A stretch of 64,000 nt of DNA from Pseudomonas putida (GTDB lineage Bacteria; Pseudomonadota; Gammaproteobacteria; Pseudomonadales; Pseudomonadaceae). Of the stretch, positions 1 through 9,199 are shown one piece after another; position 1 is the first letter of the stretch; each line of letters starts with the position of its first letter. Below the pieces are notes generated by a model. The model was not told the DNA's origin and did not search any database. It worked only from the letters and a program-made list of their open reading frames with translations. The stretch is taken from the NCBI RefSeq assembly GCF_009883635.2, contig NZ_CP026115.2, forward strand, positions 3,782,001-3,846,000, read 5' to 3'. The translations under genes and the position numbers were made by a program.

Positions 1-112
1 TAAGAAGAAACTGCTGGAGAAGCAGAAGGCCGGTAAGAAACGCATGAAACAGGTGGGTAACGTGGAGATTCCACAGGAAGCCTTCCTCGCCGTGCTCAGG
101 TTGGATAGCTAG
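1..112 (+). CDS. lepA: Elongation factor 4 (LepA), C-terminal end only
   Basis: The frame starting at base 2 is open from the window edge to a TAG at 110-112 and encodes a lysine-rich tail ([19 protein letters not shown]...) ending [10 protein letters not shown]. This is the usual C-terminus of LepA, a ribosome-associated GTPase; the basic tail is the family's tRNA/ribosome-contacting end. The lepB start follows 5 bp later, matching the conserved lepA-lepB order in Pseudomonas. Only about 36 residues are in the window, so no functional domain can be judged. Confidence 0.85.
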
Positions 113-117
113 GTCCT

Positions 118-972
118 ATGTCGCTAAATTTCCCGCTGTTGCTAGTCATCGCCGTCTTCGTCTGCGGTCTGCTGGGCTTGATCGATCTGCTGTTCCTGGC
201 TCCGCGCCGGCGGGCAGCGATCGCCAACTACCAGGGCAGCGTCACCCAGCCAGAAATGGCGGTGGTCGAGCGCCTGAGCAAAGAGCCGCTGCTGGTGGAG
301 TACGGCAAGTCGTTCTTCCCGGTGCTGTTCATCGTGCTGGTGCTGCGCTCGTTCCTGGTCGAGCCGTTCCAGATCCCTTCGGGGTCGATGAAACCGACCC
401 TGGAAGTGGGCGATTTCATCCTGGTGAACAAGTTCTCCTACGGCATCCGCCTGCCGGTGATCGACAAGAAGGTCATCGAGGTCGGTGACCCGCAACGCGG
501 CGATGTGATGGTGTTCCGCTACCCGAGCGACCCGAATGTCAACTACATCAAGCGTGTGGTCGGCCTGCCGGGCGACAAGATCAGCTATACCAGCGACAAG
601 CGGCTGTTCGTCAACGGCCAGCCCATCGCCGAGCAGCTGGTCGGCGCCGAGCCAGGTACCCTGGGCAGCGCCGAGCTGTACAAGGAAAAACTCGGCGAAG
701 CCGAGCACCTGATCCGTAAGGAGATGACCCGTTATCGCATGCCACCGGACCAGCAATGGACCGTGCCGGCCGGCCATTACTTCATGATGGGTGACAACCG
801 CGACAACTCCAACGACAGCCGCTACTGGGATGACCCGAAAATCCCTAAAGAGCTGCACGGCATGGTTCCGGACCGGAACATCGTCGGCAAGGCTTTCGCG
901 GTGTGGATGAGCTGGCCAGAGCCCAAGCTCAGCCACTTGCCCAACCTTTCGCGGGTCGGCCTGATCCATTGA
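118..972 (+). CDS. lepB: Signal peptidase I
   Basis: 284 residues. Type I signal peptidase removes signal peptides from Sec and Tat substrates on the outer face of the inner membrane. Two N-terminal membrane segments (about residues 5-28 and 66-81) precede the catalytic domain. The nucleophile is Ser90 in the PSGSMKPT box and the general base is Lys145 in YIKRVVGLPGD; the conserved GDNRDNSNDSRYW box lies near residue 225. Length and the spacing of the dyad match E. coli LepB. It starts 5 bp after lepA, so the two are almost certainly cotranscribed. A stem-loop follows the stop codon. Confidence 0.97.
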   Translation: MSLNFPLLLVIAVFVCGLLGLIDLLFLAPRRRAAIANYQGSVTQPEMAVVERLSKEPLLVEYGKSFFPVLFIVLVLRSFLVEPFQIPSGSMKPTLEVGDFILVNKFSYGIRLPVIDKKVIEVGDPQRGDVMVFRYPSDPNVNYIKRVVGLPGDKISYTSDKRLFVNGQPIAEQLVGAEPGTLGSAELYKEKLGEAEHLIRKEMTRYRMPPDQQWTVPAGHYFMMGDNRDNSNDSRYWDDPKIPKELHGMVPDRNIVGKAFAVWMSWPEPKLSHLPNLSRVGLIH

Positions 973-977
973 TACCC

Positions 978-1075
978 TTCGGCGCTGTCCTGCAGACAGC
1001 GCCGAATGCATTTCTGACATAGGCTGTGTTCTCAAGGAGCGAGAGATTCGCCGCTCACCGCGACGGACCACAGCC
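978..1075 (+). promoter_or_regulatory. Structured leader between lepB and rnc
   Basis: Two hairpins fill much of the lepB-rnc gap. The first is a perfect 12-bp stem, TTCGGCGCTGTC at 978-989 and GACAGCGCCGAA at 995-1006, with a 5-nt loop and no U-run after it. The second pairs GGCTGTG 1022-1028 with CACAGCC 1069-1075 and encloses a nested stem GAGCG 1037-1041 / CGCTC 1052-1056. Such long stems just upstream of an RNase III gene are known processing sites in E. coli, where RNase III cuts its own leader. That role here is inference; the first stem could also be a weak terminator for lepAB. Confidence 0.5.
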
Positions 1076-1133
1076 AAACAGTCTTTCAGGATGTTGATTT
1101 GAACAACGCGTTGAACAACCAACGGGTGGCTGC

Positions 1134-1823
1134 ATGACTGCTTCCCTTGCCCGTCTCGAGCGCAAGCTCGGCTACACCTTCAAGGATCAGGAGCAGATGC
1201 TGCTGGCCTTGACCCACCGCAGCTATGCCGGGCGCAACAACGAGCGCCTGGAGTTCCTCGGTGACGCCATTCTCAACTTCGTCGCCGGCGAGGCGCTGTT
1301 CGAGCGCTTCCCGCAGGCTCGCGAAGGCCAGCTGTCGCGTCTGCGCGCCCGCCTGGTCAAGGGCGAGACCCTGGCGCGCCTGGCCCGTGGTTTCGACCTG
1401 GGCGATTACCTGCGCCTGGGCTCGGGTGAACTCAAGAGCGGGGGCTTCCGCCGTGAGTCGATCCTGGCAGACGCCCTCGAGGCGCTGATCGGCGCCATCT
1501 ACCTGGACGCGGACATGCAGACCGCGCGCGAGCGTGTCCTCGCCTGGCTGACCGACGAGTTCGAAGGCCTGACCCTGGTCGACACCAACAAGGACCCGAA
1601 AACCCGCCTGCAGGAGTTCCTGCAATCGCGCAGCTGTGAGCTGCCGCGTTACGAAGTGGTCGACATCCAGGGCGAACCGCACTGCCGTACCTTCTTCGTC
1701 GAATGCGAAGTGGTGCTGCTGAACAACAAGAGCCGTGGCCAAGGCGTCAGCCGGCGTATCGCCGAGCAGGTCGCCGCTGCTGCTGCATTGATCGCCCTGG
1801 GCGTGGAGAATGGTAATGACTGA
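1134..1823 (+). CDS. rnc: Ribonuclease III
   Basis: 229 residues, the normal length. RNase III cleaves double-stranded RNA, matures rRNA precursors and controls some mRNAs. The RNase III signature NERLEFLGD is at residues 36-44, with the metal ligands expected at Glu40 and Asp44; the second acidic pair is in [14 protein letters not shown] near residue 115. A C-terminal dsRNA-binding domain covers about residues 155-225 (KTRLQEFLQ...). The end overlaps the start of era by 8 bp, implying translational coupling. The leader carries strong stem-loops that could be its own substrate. Confidence 0.97.
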   Translation: MTASLARLERKLGYTFKDQEQMLLALTHRSYAGRNNERLEFLGDAILNFVAGEALFERFPQAREGQLSRLRARLVKGETLARLARGFDLGDYLRLGSGELKSGGFRRESILADALEALIGAIYLDADMQTARERVLAWLTDEFEGLTLVDTNKDPKTRLQEFLQSRSCELPRYEVVDIQGEPHCRTFFVECEVVLLNNKSRGQGVSRRIAEQVAAAAALIALGVENGND

Positions 1824-2718
1824 TAACAATCCGACCCGCTGCGGTTACGTGGCCATCGTCGGCCGCCCGAACGTGGGCAAGTCGACCTTGCTCAACCACA
1901 TCCTCGGCCAGAAGCTGGCGATCACCTCGCGCAAGCCGCAGACCACTCGCCACAACATGCTCGGCATCAAGACCGAGGGTGACGTGCAGGCGATCTACGT
2001 CGACACCCCGGGCATGCACAAGGCCAACGACAAGGCCTTGAACCGCTACATGAACCGCAACGCCTCGGCGGCCCTGAAGGACGTCGACGTGGTGATCTTC
2101 GTGGTCGACCGCACCAAGTGGACCGACGAGGACCAGCTGGTGCTGGAGCGCGTGCAGTACGTGACCGGCCCACTGATCATTGCGGTCAACAAGACCGACC
2201 GCATGGAAGAGAAGGCCGAGCTGATCCCGCACCTGCAATGGCTGCAGGAACAACTGCCGAACGCTGAGGTGATGCCGATTTCCGCGCAGCAGGGCCACAA
2301 CCTGGAAGCGCTGGAAGCCCAGATCGCCAAGCACCTGCCGGAAAACGAGCACTTCTTCCCGGAAGACCAGATCACCGACCGCAGCAGCCGTTTCCTCGCC
2401 GCCGAACTGGTGCGCGAGAAGATCATGCGCCAGCTGGGCGCCGAGCTGCCGTACCAGATCACCGTGGAAATCGAAGAATTCAAGCAGCAGGGCCACGTGC
2501 TGCACATCCATGCATTGATCCTGGTCGAGCGTGATGGCCAGAAGAAGATCATCATCGGTGACAAGGGCGAGCGCATCAAACGCATTGGCTCTGAAGCGCG
2601 CAAGGACATGGAAGTGCTGTTCGACTCCAAGGTCATGCTCAACCTCTGGGTCAAGGTCAAGGGCGGCTGGTCCGACGACGAACGCGCCCTGCGTTCCCTG
2701 GGCTACGGCGACCTGTAA
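1816..2718 (+). CDS. era: GTPase Era
   Basis: 300 residues from ATG 1816. Era is an essential GTPase that binds 16S rRNA and aids assembly of the small ribosomal subunit. The G1 loop GRPNVGKST is at about residues 13-21, G3 is DTPG, G4 is NKTD, and a C-terminal KH domain follows ([15 protein letters not shown]). An ATG at 1810 is in frame, but GGAG at 1805-1808 lies only 1 nt from it and 7 nt from 1816, so 1816 is the better start. It overlaps rnc by 8 bp. A REP pair follows the gene. Confidence 0.96.
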   Translation: MTDNNPTRCGYVAIVGRPNVGKSTLLNHILGQKLAITSRKPQTTRHNMLGIKTEGDVQAIYVDTPGMHKANDKALNRYMNRNASAALKDVDVVIFVVDRTKWTDEDQLVLERVQYVTGPLIIAVNKTDRMEEKAELIPHLQWLQEQLPNAEVMPISAQQGHNLEALEAQIAKHLPENEHFFPEDQITDRSSRFLAAELVREKIMRQLGAELPYQITVEIEEFKQQGHVLHIHALILVERDGQKKIIIGDKGERIKRIGSEARKDMEVLFDSKVMLNLWVKVKGGWSDDERALRSLGYGDL

Positions 2719-2735
2719 GCCTTGTCGGGTTCTCT

Positions 2736-2832
2736 TGTAGGAGCGGGCTTGCCCCGCGAACACGGGCGAAGCCCGTGCCATGCACTCACGGTGCCTGGGC
2801 TGGCCTCTTCGCGGGGCAAGCCCGCTCCTACA
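2736..2832. repeat. Inverted REP pair between era and recO
   Basis: A 25-bp sequence at 2736-2760 (begins TGTAGGAGCGGGCTTG) is repeated as a perfect reverse complement at 2808-2832. The spacer holds a further small hairpin, CACGGGC-gaa-GCCCGTG at 2761-2777. This is the usual form of P. putida-type repetitive extragenic palindromes. The same core recurs near 11.75 kb and, with one base changed, near 18.95 kb. It probably ends or stabilises the era transcript. Confidence 0.9.
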
Positions 2833-2866
2833 GGTGTGCGCCCTGCCTGTGACTGAGTGATCGTAC

Positions 2867-3550
2867 ATGGATCAACCTGTCGGCCAGCCGGCCTACGTCC
2901 TGCACAGCCGCGCCTACAAGGAAACCAGTGCTCTGGTGGACTTCTTCACCCCGCAGGGCCGCCTGCGTGCGGTGCTGCGGCGTGCGCGCGGCAAGGGTGG
3001 CAGCCTGGTGCGGCCGTTCGTTCCGCTGGAAGTGGAGCTGTTCGGTAAAGGTGAGCTGAAGAACGTCAGGCGCCTGGACACTGTCGGTATTGCGGCGTGG
3101 CTGCATGGCGACGCCCTGTTCAGTGGCCTCTACCTTAATGAACTGCTTATGCGCCTGCTGCCCGCTGAGGCTCCGCAGCCTGAGTTGTTCGAGCATTACG
3201 CCCTGACCCTGCAGGCCTTGGCCGCGGGAAGGCCGCTGGAACCCTTACTGCGCTCCTTCGAGTGGCGGCTGCTGGAGGACCTGGGCTATACCTTTTCCCT
3301 CAGCCACGACGTCAACGACGACCCTATCGAAAGTGAAGGCCTGTACCGCCTGCGGGTCGATGCCGGCCTTGAACGTGTGCACCTGGCCCAACCTGGTCTG
3401 TTCAACGGCACCGAGCTGCTGGCCCTGGCCCAGGCCGACTGGGATGCCCCCGGCGCCTTGCTGGCGGCCAAGCGCCTGATGCGCCAGGCACTGGCGGTTC
3501 ACCTGGGGGCAAAACCGCTGGTCAGCCGGGAACTGTTTCGCAAGCGCTGA
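2867..3550 (+). CDS. recO: DNA repair protein RecO
   Basis: 227 residues. RecO works with RecR (and RecF) to load RecA on SSB-coated single-stranded DNA. The N-terminal OB-fold begins with the typical [25 protein letters not shown] segment (about residues 6-31), followed by ARGKGG and [12 protein letters not shown]. The C-terminal helical region ends ...[14 protein letters not shown], typical of gamma-proteobacterial RecO. The zinc-binding cysteines found in some RecO proteins are absent, as is common in this group. The ATG at 2867 lies 148 bp after era, past the REP pair, so recO may depend on read-through or its own promoter. Confidence 0.93.
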   Translation: MDQPVGQPAYVLHSRAYKETSALVDFFTPQGRLRAVLRRARGKGGSLVRPFVPLEVELFGKGELKNVRRLDTVGIAAWLHGDALFSGLYLNELLMRLLPAEAPQPELFEHYALTLQALAAGRPLEPLLRSFEWRLLEDLGYTFSLSHDVNDDPIESEGLYRLRVDAGLERVHLAQPGLFNGTELLALAQADWDAPGALLAAKRLMRQALAVHLGAKPLVSRELFRKR

Positions 3551-3593
3551 GCACGTCGTATGCTGTGTGGCTCAAACTTCAGGAGAGCCTTTC

Positions 3594-4334
3594 GTGACTC
3601 ACAGCAACCGCATGCTTCTTGGCGTCAACATCGACCACGTGGCGACCCTGCGCCAGGCCCGCGGCACCCGCTACCCGGACCCGGTCAAGGCTGCGCTGGA
3701 TGCCGAGGAAGCGGGCGCCGACGGTATTACCGTGCACCTGCGTGAAGACCGCCGGCATATCCAGGAGCGCGACGTGCTGGTGCTCAAGGACGTGCTGCAG
3801 ACGCGCATGAACTTCGAAATGGGCATTACCGAAGAGATGATGGCGTTTGCCGAAAAGATCCGCCCGGCGCATATCTGCCTGGTTCCCGAAACTCGCCAGG
3901 AGCTGACTACCGAAGGCGGACTGGACGTGGCCGGCCAGGAGGCACGGATCAAGGCAGCGGTCGAGCGCCTGTCGCGTACTGGTGCTGAAGTGTCGCTGTT
4001 CATCGATCCTGACGAGCGGCAGATCGAGGCTTCGCGCCGTGTCGGCGCGCCAGCCGTCGAGCTGCATACCGGGCGTTATGCCGATGCCGAAACTCCGACC
4101 GAAGTGGCCGAGGAACTGCAGCGCATTGTCGATGGCGTGGCGTTTGGCGTGGGCCAGGGGCTGATCGTCAATGCCGGGCATGGCCTGCATTACCACAACG
4201 TCCAGGCGGTTGCGGCGATCAAGGGCATCAATGAGCTGAACATTGGCCACGCCTTGGTTGCGCATGCGCTGTTCGTCGGCTTCAAGGCCGCTGTGGCCGA
4301 GATGAAGGCGCTGATCGTCGCGGCTTCGCGCTGA
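3594..4334 (+). CDS. pdxJ: Pyridoxine 5'-phosphate synthase
   Basis: 246 residues from GTG 3594. PdxJ condenses 1-deoxyxylulose 5-phosphate with 3-amino-2-oxopropyl phosphate to give pyridoxine 5'-phosphate, the last ring-forming step of vitamin B6 synthesis. Recognisable TIM-barrel segments are [18 protein letters not shown] at the N-terminus, [14 protein letters not shown] (about 45-58), LVPE, and [11 protein letters not shown] near residue 200. An AGGAG at 3581-3585 sits 8 nt before GTG 3594; an upstream in-frame GTG at 3567 adds nine residues without homology and lacks an RBS. It is the last gene of the + strand run and converges on a histidine kinase 1 bp away. Confidence 0.95.
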   Translation: MTHSNRMLLGVNIDHVATLRQARGTRYPDPVKAALDAEEAGADGITVHLREDRRHIQERDVLVLKDVLQTRMNFEMGITEEMMAFAEKIRPAHICLVPETRQELTTEGGLDVAGQEARIKAAVERLSRTGAEVSLFIDPDERQIEASRRVGAPAVELHTGRYADAETPTEVAEELQRIVDGVAFGVGQGLIVNAGHGLHYHNVQAVAAIKGINELNIGHALVAHALFVGFKAAVAEMKALIVAASR

Positions 4335-5726
4335 TCAGTCGTCAGTGCCGGCCCGGAACACCAAGGTGAACCGGGTTGGCCCTGTAGCTTCGCTTTGAAC
4401 TACGATCCGCCCACCATGCAATTGCATGATCGACTTCACGATCGCCAGTCCCAATCCCGTCCCACCCTCCAGCCGCGAACGCCCTGAACCTACTCGATAA
4501 AAGCGCTCGAACAGTTGAGGTAAGTGTTCATCGGCTATGCCTGGCCCTTGGTTTTCCACCCAGATCAACACATCGTTGCCCTTACGCTCGATCCCCAGCT
4601 TTACTGCCTGCCCTTGTGATCCATGCCGTATGGCATTGCTCAACAGGTTCGACAGCGCCCGCTGGAACATCAAGCGGTCCGCCAGTGCCGTCCCCCAGCC
4701 CTGCAAGCGCAGCTCGATATCCTTGAGCTCGGCACTGAAGGCAAACAGTTCGGTTACCTGCGCCGCTTCCTCCGCCAACGCCAGTGGCTTGAGCGCCACC
4801 TGCGCCTGGGGCTGGCTGACTTGGGCGAGGAACAGCATGTCGTTGATGATGCGGTTGAGTCGGGTCAGCTCCTCGACGCTGTCTTCCAGCACTTCCCGAT
4901 AGTTCGCGCTGTCACGCTCGCGGGCCAGGGTGACCTGGGCTTTGCCCATCAGGTTGCCCAGCGGGGTACGCAGTTCGTGGGCCAAGTCGTCGGAGAACTG
5001 TGACAGCTGGCGTACACCCTGATCCAGGCGGTCGAGCATCACATTGATACTGCGCGCCAGTTCTGCCAGCTCCAGCGGTAACCCGGTGACGGGCAGGCGG
5101 TGTTGCAGGTCCTGGGTGGAAACCTGCCCAGCGATGCGGCGGAAGTGGCGCAGTGGCTTCAGGCCTCGTTGCATCAGCCACCAGGCGCCCGCGCCGATCA
5201 GCAGCAACAGCACGGGCAGGGCCAGCAGGGTCGAATGCAGATAGGCCTGGAGCAGGGCATGGTCGTCGGCGCGGTTGAGCGACATCATCACCCGCACCGG
5301 GGTGTCGTCACGCAGGCGCATCTGCCGGGTCACGGTGAGGATCTGGTTACCGCTGCTGTCGCGCCATTCGTGGTAGTTCAGCCGTGAATCGGTATGCAAT
5401 TCGCCAACCCGGGACTCCAGCGCAGGGCCGAGGCTGAGCAGGTGCGGATGGCGGCCCTCAAGGGCCAGGACGCTCAGGCTGAGGTTGTCGTGGCCCATCA
5501 CCAGGTCGAGCAACGGATGGGCGCGGTTGCCAAGGTCCTCACTGCGCAGGTCGACCCGCAAGTTGTGCTCCACCTGCAACATCTTGCGCGCCAGGTCCTT
5601 GCGGGCGCGGCTGTCCAGTTCGTGGTCGAGGGCGAACACTGCCAGGCAGGCGAGCAGCAAGACCAGGGCGGCGCCCATCAGAGTCATGCTCAGGCCCAGG
5701 CGCAGCGACAGGCTGGCGTGCTTCAC
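4335..5726 (-). CDS. Two-component sensor histidine kinase (CusS/heavy-metal-sensor-like)
   Basis: 463 residues. Two membrane segments (about 10-33 and 165-188) flank a periplasmic sensing region; a HAMP domain follows, then the dimerisation box DLAHELRTP with phospho-acceptor His250, and an ATPase domain with N box (LLSNAIRHG), G1 ([16 protein letters not shown]) and G2 ([11 protein letters not shown]). The architecture and the IrlR/CusR-type partner place it among heavy-metal-type sensor kinases, but the ligand cannot be read from sequence. Its ATG overlaps the regulator's TGA by 4 bp, so the pair is cotranscribed from the regulator side. Confidence 0.88.
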   Translation of the reverse strand: MKHASLSLRLGLSMTLMGAALVLLLACLAVFALDHELDSRARKDLARKMLQVEHNLRVDLRSEDLGNRAHPLLDLVMGHDNLSLSVLALEGRHPHLLSLGPALESRVGELHTDSRLNYHEWRDSSGNQILTVTRQMRLRDDTPVRVMMSLNRADDHALLQAYLHSTLLALPVLLLLIGAGAWWLMQRGLKPLRHFRRIAGQVSTQDLQHRLPVTGLPLELAELARSINVMLDRLDQGVRQLSQFSDDLAHELRTPLGNLMGKAQVTLARERDSANYREVLEDSVEELTRLNRIINDMLFLAQVSQPQAQVALKPLALAEEAAQVTELFAFSAELKDIELRLQGWGTALADRLMFQRALSNLLSNAIRHGSQGQAVKLGIERKGNDVLIWVENQGPGIADEHLPQLFERFYRVGSGRSRLEGGTGLGLAIVKSIMQLHGGRIVVQSEATGPTRFTLVFRAGTDD

Positions 5727-6397
5727 ACGCGGGCCTCGAGGACATAACCGACGCCGCGCAGGGTATGGATCAGCTTGTCGTCAAACGGGTCGTCGATCTT
5801 CGCCCGCAGGCGGCGGATCGAGACTTCGACCACATTGGTGTCGCAGTCGAAATTCATGTCCCACACCAGCGAGATGATCTGGGTACGCGACAGCACCTCG
5901 CCGCTCTGGCGCATCAGCAGGTGGAGCAGGGCGAACTCCTTGGCAGTCAGGTCGATGCGCTTGCCAGCACGGTAAGCGCGATGGCGGCCGGGGTCCAGCT
6001 CCAGGTCGGCGACGCGCAGGGTGCTCGGTTGCAGTTGCTGGTCGTTACGGCGCAGCAGGCTGCGAATACGGGCCAGCAACTCGGGGAACTCGAAAGGTTT
6101 GAGCAGGTAGTCGTCAGCGCCCAGGTCCAGGCCTTTGACCCGGTCTGACAGGCGACCATGTGCGGTCAGCATCATGATTCGCGTGGCCGACTCGGCGCGC
6201 AGGCGCTGCAGCACCGTCCAGCCGTCCAGTTCGGGCAGGTTGACGTCGAGGATGATCAGGTCGTAGGGCTGCTGGCGCGCCAGGTGCAAGCCATCGATGC
6301 CGGTGTGGGCGCAGTCGACCACGTAGCCGTTTTCGCGCAGGCCTTGTTGCAGGTAGTCGGCGGTACGCAGTTCGTCCTCGATGATCAGTAGGCGCAT
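5723..6397 (-). CDS. OmpR/CusR-family response regulator
   Basis: 224 residues. A receiver domain (acidic pocket EDE at 7-9, phospho-acceptor Asp51 in [13 protein letters not shown], Lys in LLKPFEF) is joined to an OmpR-type winged helix ([22 protein letters not shown] ... [15 protein letters not shown] ... [10 protein letters not shown]). The sequence resembles CusR/CopR/IrlR regulators. It is the first gene of a two-gene operon with the kinase and diverges from a small exported protein over a 241-bp region with a palindromic site, so it probably controls that promoter region. Confidence 0.9.
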   Translation of the reverse strand: MRLLIIEDELRTADYLQQGLRENGYVVDCAHTGIDGLHLARQQPYDLIILDVNLPELDGWTVLQRLRAESATRIMMLTAHGRLSDRVKGLDLGADDYLLKPFEFPELLARIRSLLRRNDQQLQPSTLRVADLELDPGRHRAYRAGKRIDLTAKEFALLHLLMRQSGEVLSRTQIISLVWDMNFDCDTNVVEVSIRRLRAKIDDPFDDKLIHTLRGVGYVLEARV

Positions 6398-6546
6398 GGG
6401 CGGGCTCGGTAGGCGGGAAAGGGCAGGATTCTCAAGCCTGTAGGGGCTTCAGGGTCAAGCAGCAGGATGTTACGGCATGCGAATGCCCCGTCGGCGTAGA
6501 TAACGGATTTGTAATCCTGGTGTTATCTGGCTGTCTGCCAGGGCCA

Positions 6547-6564
6547 CATTGCAAGACTGTAATG
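6547..6564. promoter_or_regulatory. Operator-like dyad in the divergent regulator/exported-protein promoter
   Basis: CATTGCAagacTGTAATG is a 7-4-7 inverted repeat with one mismatch. It lies between the response regulator and the exported small protein, about 75 bp before the latter's start. A related TGTAAT element occurs at about 6510-6515. It is a plausible site for the adjacent OmpR-family regulator. No match to a specific published box is claimed. Confidence 0.4.
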
Positions 6565-6638
6565 CCCGCCTCACCTTGGCGTTAGCTGCCCGTGGATACG
6601 ATTGCCCTGTCTGATCGGTTATCAACGAGGCAAGCATC

Positions 6639-6842
6639 ATGAACCTGAGCAAATACCTGCTGCTGGCGACCCTCGCCCTGGGCAGCGCCAGTGTCTACGC
6701 CGAAGGCGGCGCCGAACGTTCCCAGCAGTTCTGGCAAGCATTCCGCCAGGATCAGGAGCGCCTGCACGGCGACAAGCAACAGGCGGTCGCCGAGCGCGAG
6801 CGCAAGGCGCAGGAGAAGGCCCGCGAGGTGGCCAAGGACTGA
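6639..6842 (+). CDS. Small exported protein of unknown function
   Basis: 67 residues. A clear Sec signal peptide (MNLSKYLLLATLALGSASVYA, cleavage likely after the AYA-type site near residue 21) precedes a short, highly charged, helical mature part rich in Arg, Glu, Lys and Gln (QERLHGDKQQAVAERERKAQEKAREVAKD). There is no Cys lipobox, so it is probably periplasmic. It is divergent from a CusRS-like two-component operon and followed by a strong terminator, so it is a single-gene unit and a likely regulon member. No domain is recognised. Metal binding by analogy with the kinase family would be speculation, since the mature part has only one His and no Cys. Confidence 0.75.
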   Translation: MNLSKYLLLATLALGSASVYAEGGAERSQQFWQAFRQDQERLHGDKQQAVAERERKAQEKAREVAKD

Positions 6843-6890
6843 GGCAACAGCAGCTGTGCCGGCACTGCTCCCCGGCACAGGTGTGATTCG

Positions 6891-6914
6891 GGCGTCCACA
6901 TGGACGCCTTTTTT
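6891..6914. terminator. Intrinsic terminator between convergent genes
   Basis: GGCGTCC at 6891-6897 pairs with GGACGCC at 6902-6908, with a 4-nt loop and a T6 run. It ends the exported-protein transcript and abuts the cmoB stop codon. Confidence 0.85.
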
Positions 6915-7869
6915 ACTTGCGCGCCAGCAGGGTGGCGCGGCGCGGGGCGGGCAGGCCTTCGATGGTCTTGCTGTGGTCGTTCGGGTCGAGGAAATCGCCC
7001 AGCGACTGGTAGCGCATCCATTCGGTACTGCGCTGCTCCTCGACGCTGGTGACGCTCACGTCGACGCAGCGCACATCGGTGAATCCGGCGCGGCGCAACC
7101 AGCGTTCCAGGGCGGGTACCGACGGCAGGTACCAGACGTTGCGCATCTGCGCGTAACGGTCTTCGGGCACCAGTACCTGGTTTTCGTCGCCCTCGATCAC
7201 CAGGGTTTCCAGCACCAGTTCGCCGCCTTTGACCAGGCAGTCCTTGAGCGCCAGCAGGTGCTCGATGGGCGAGCGGCGGTGGTAGAACACGCCCATCGAG
7301 AACACCGTGTCGAAGCCTTCGAGGTTGGCCGGCAACTCTTCCAGCGCGAACGGCAGGTGCCAGGCTGGCAGTTCGGGCAGGTACTGCTGCACGGCCTGGA
7401 ACTGGCAGAAGAACAGCCAGTTGGGGTCGACTCCGATGACCATGTCGGCGCCGGCACCAAGCATGCGCCACTGGTAGTAACCATTGCCGCAGCCGACATC
7501 GAGCACGCGCTTGCCCTTGAGGTTCAGGTGCGGGCCAACCCGAGACCACTTCCAGTCCGAGCGCCATTCGGTGTCGACATGCACGCCGAACAGGTCGAAC
7601 GGCCCCTTGCGCCAAGGCGACAGGCCCATCAGCGCCTGGCGCATCTGCGCACGGGTGGCGTCATCGCACGCACAATCCAGGCGCAGGCCGTCGACCAGGT
7701 CGATTTCGCTGGGCTGCAGGGCTGGCAGTGCGTCGAGCGCGCCGCGCCAGCGGTCGAGGTCGCCGTGGCCTTTTTCCAGTTTGGCTTCCAGTTGTACTTG
7801 CAGGCCCTGGGACCAGGACGCCAGGGGCGTGCCCGCCAGGCGGCGGACGAGGGGGGACAGATCGATCAT
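6913..7869 (-). CDS. cmoB: tRNA U34 carboxymethyltransferase CmoB
   Basis: 318 residues from ATG 7869. CmoB transfers the carboxymethyl group of carboxy-SAM to 5-hydroxyuridine-34 of tRNAs, giving cmo5U, which widens wobble decoding. The Rossmann SAM-binding motif [16 protein letters not shown] lies near residues 120-135, with [12 protein letters not shown] after it and [16 protein letters not shown] typical of the family. The C-terminus contains the conserved RTEWM-like segment ([16 protein letters not shown]). The in-frame extension to 7911 would overlap cmoA by 46 bp; the ATG at 7869 gives the usual ATGA coupling with cmoA. Confidence 0.95.
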   Translation of the reverse strand: MIDLSPLVRRLAGTPLASWSQGLQVQLEAKLEKGHGDLDRWRGALDALPALQPSEIDLVDGLRLDCACDDATRAQMRQALMGLSPWRKGPFDLFGVHVDTEWRSDWKWSRVGPHLNLKGKRVLDVGCGNGYYQWRMLGAGADMVIGVDPNWLFFCQFQAVQQYLPELPAWHLPFALEELPANLEGFDTVFSMGVFYHRRSPIEHLLALKDCLVKGGELVLETLVIEGDENQVLVPEDRYAQMRNVWYLPSVPALERWLRRAGFTDVRCVDVSVTSVEEQRSTEWMRYQSLGDFLDPNDHSKTIEGLPAPRRATLLARK

Positions 7870-8609
7870 GGCAGGGCTATCAGCGAGGCAAAGTTGAGGC
7901 ATTGGAACCACGGCACCACCTTGGTGAAACCGGCCGCGTGCAGACGTTCCTTGTGGGCTTGCAGGGTGTCGGGCTTCATCACGTTCTCGATGGCACTGCG
8001 CTTCTGGGCGATTTCCAGTTCGCTGTAGCCATTGGCCCGCTTGAAGTCCAGGTGCAGTTCGTTGAGCAGAGACTGTTCTTCGTCATCGGCGAAACGCAGT
8101 TTCTCCGAGAGGATCAGCGCGCCGCCGGGCAGCAGTGCCTGGCGGATCTTGCCCAGCAGCGCCAGGCGTTGTTCAGGGGCGATGAACTGCAGGGTAAAGT
8201 TCATCGCCACCACCGAGGCCGGTTCGAAGGGCAGGGTGAGGATGTCGGCTTCCAGCACTTCGACCGGCAGCAGTTCCTGGAACATTGAGTCCTGGGCGGT
8301 GAGGTACTGGCGGCAACGCTCGACCATGGCGGCGGAATTGTCCACCGCGATCACCCGGCAGCCGTCGCTGCGAACATGGCGGCGCAGCGACTGGGTGACG
8401 GCACCCAGAGAGGCGCCCAGGTCGTACAGCGCGGTGTTCGGCTGGGCGAAGCGGGCGGCCAGTACGCCGAGGTTTTCGACGATGGTCGGGTAACCGGGCA
8501 CCGAGCGCTTGATCATGTCCGGGAACACGCGCACCACGTCTTCGTTGAACACGAAGTCGGGGACTTGCTCCAGAGGTCGGGCGAAAAGGCGGTCGGGTTG
8601 TTTGCTCAC
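7866..8609 (-). CDS. cmoA: Carboxy-SAM synthase CmoA
   Basis: 247 residues. CmoA converts SAM and prephenate to carboxy-S-adenosylmethionine, the donor used by CmoB. The fold is a class I methyltransferase: [16 protein letters not shown] (about residues 60-75) binds [17 protein letters not shown] follows, and the region MNFTLQFI with ILSEKLRF is typical of CmoA. It is the first gene of the cmoA-cmoB pair and overlaps cmoB by 4 bp. Context and sequence agree, so the assignment is firm. Confidence 0.96.
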   Translation of the reverse strand: MSKQPDRLFARPLEQVPDFVFNEDVVRVFPDMIKRSVPGYPTIVENLGVLAARFAQPNTALYDLGASLGAVTQSLRRHVRSDGCRVIAVDNSAAMVERCRQYLTAQDSMFQELLPVEVLEADILTLPFEPASVVAMNFTLQFIAPEQRLALLGKIRQALLPGGALILSEKLRFADDEEQSLLNELHLDFKRANGYSELEIAQKRSAIENVMKPDTLQAHKERLHAAGFTKVVPWFQCLNFASLIALP

Positions 8610-8698
8610 GGTGAATCCAGGCGGCTGACGATAGGCAGGGCCGGCATTCTAGCCAAACCGCGGCCAGGATGCATGGTTGGCTGACCAGCGCTGTGCGT

Positions 8699-9091
8699 TC
8701 AGTCGACCCGAATGGCGCAATCGAAGGTTTGTACCGGGCGCACTTCCGGAGCCCAAGGCTGCTGGTAGACCAGCACCAGGTGGCCTTCACCGGCGGTGCG
8801 GGCCTGGTAGCGCCAGGTCGAAATGCCCGAGCTGCCGACGATACCGGCGTCCTCGGGGGCACTGTAGACCTCAGGGCCCAGGCTTTGCAGCACGTTGGAT
8901 GCCGGGTTCTGCACCAGCCAGCGGTAGCCGGTGGTGGGGTTGCTGGGCAGGGTCAGGGTGAGGCTCTGGCCGACATGCAGGCGCTTGGGGCATTCGCTTT
9001 CGGCGTCCAGTTCGACGGTTTGTTTCGGCTGCTGGGCGCAGGCGGCGAGCAGGGCGAGGCTCAGGGGAACGAGCAGACGAGGGGCGGTCAT
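8699..9091 (-). CDS. Chagasin-like (I42 family) protease-inhibitor lipoprotein
   Basis: 130 residues. The N-terminus is a lipoprotein signal (LLVPLSLALLAAC, lipobox LAAC, acylated Cys18), so the protein is probably anchored in the outer membrane facing the periplasm. The mature part has the I42 hallmark loops: SNPTTGYRW (chagasin loop BC NPTTGY), GSSGISTWRYQA (loop DE, normally GxGG) and VLVYQQPWAP (loop FG, normally RPW). Chagasins inhibit papain-like cysteine proteases. The first loop is intact, the other two are variants. Target unknown. It is a single gene between cmoA and lon. Confidence 0.85.
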   Translation of the reverse strand: MTAPRLLVPLSLALLAACAQQPKQTVELDAESECPKRLHVGQSLTLTLPSNPTTGYRWLVQNPASNVLQSLGPEVYSAPEDAGIVGSSGISTWRYQARTAGEGHLVLVYQQPWAPEVRPVQTFDCAIRVD

Positions 9092-9157
9092 GGTGGCTCC
9101 GAAGACTGGCGATGGTCTGAGGATACCCGATGATCGAAGGATTTTGTGTTGCCAGTG

Positions 9158-9193
9158 CCGGCCTCTTCGCGGCTAAAGCCGCGAAAAGGCCGG
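9158..9193. terminator. Long hairpin downstream of lon
   Basis: A 16-bp stem (CCGGCCTCTTCGCGGC, with 15/16 paired to 9178-9193) around a TAAA loop lies 7 bp past the lon stop codon. It uses REP-like bases (CCGGCCTCTTCGCGG) but is a single perfect hairpin. There is no clear U-run; it probably acts as a terminator or 3' stabiliser for lon. Confidence 0.6.
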
Positions 9194-9199
9194 TGCAGG

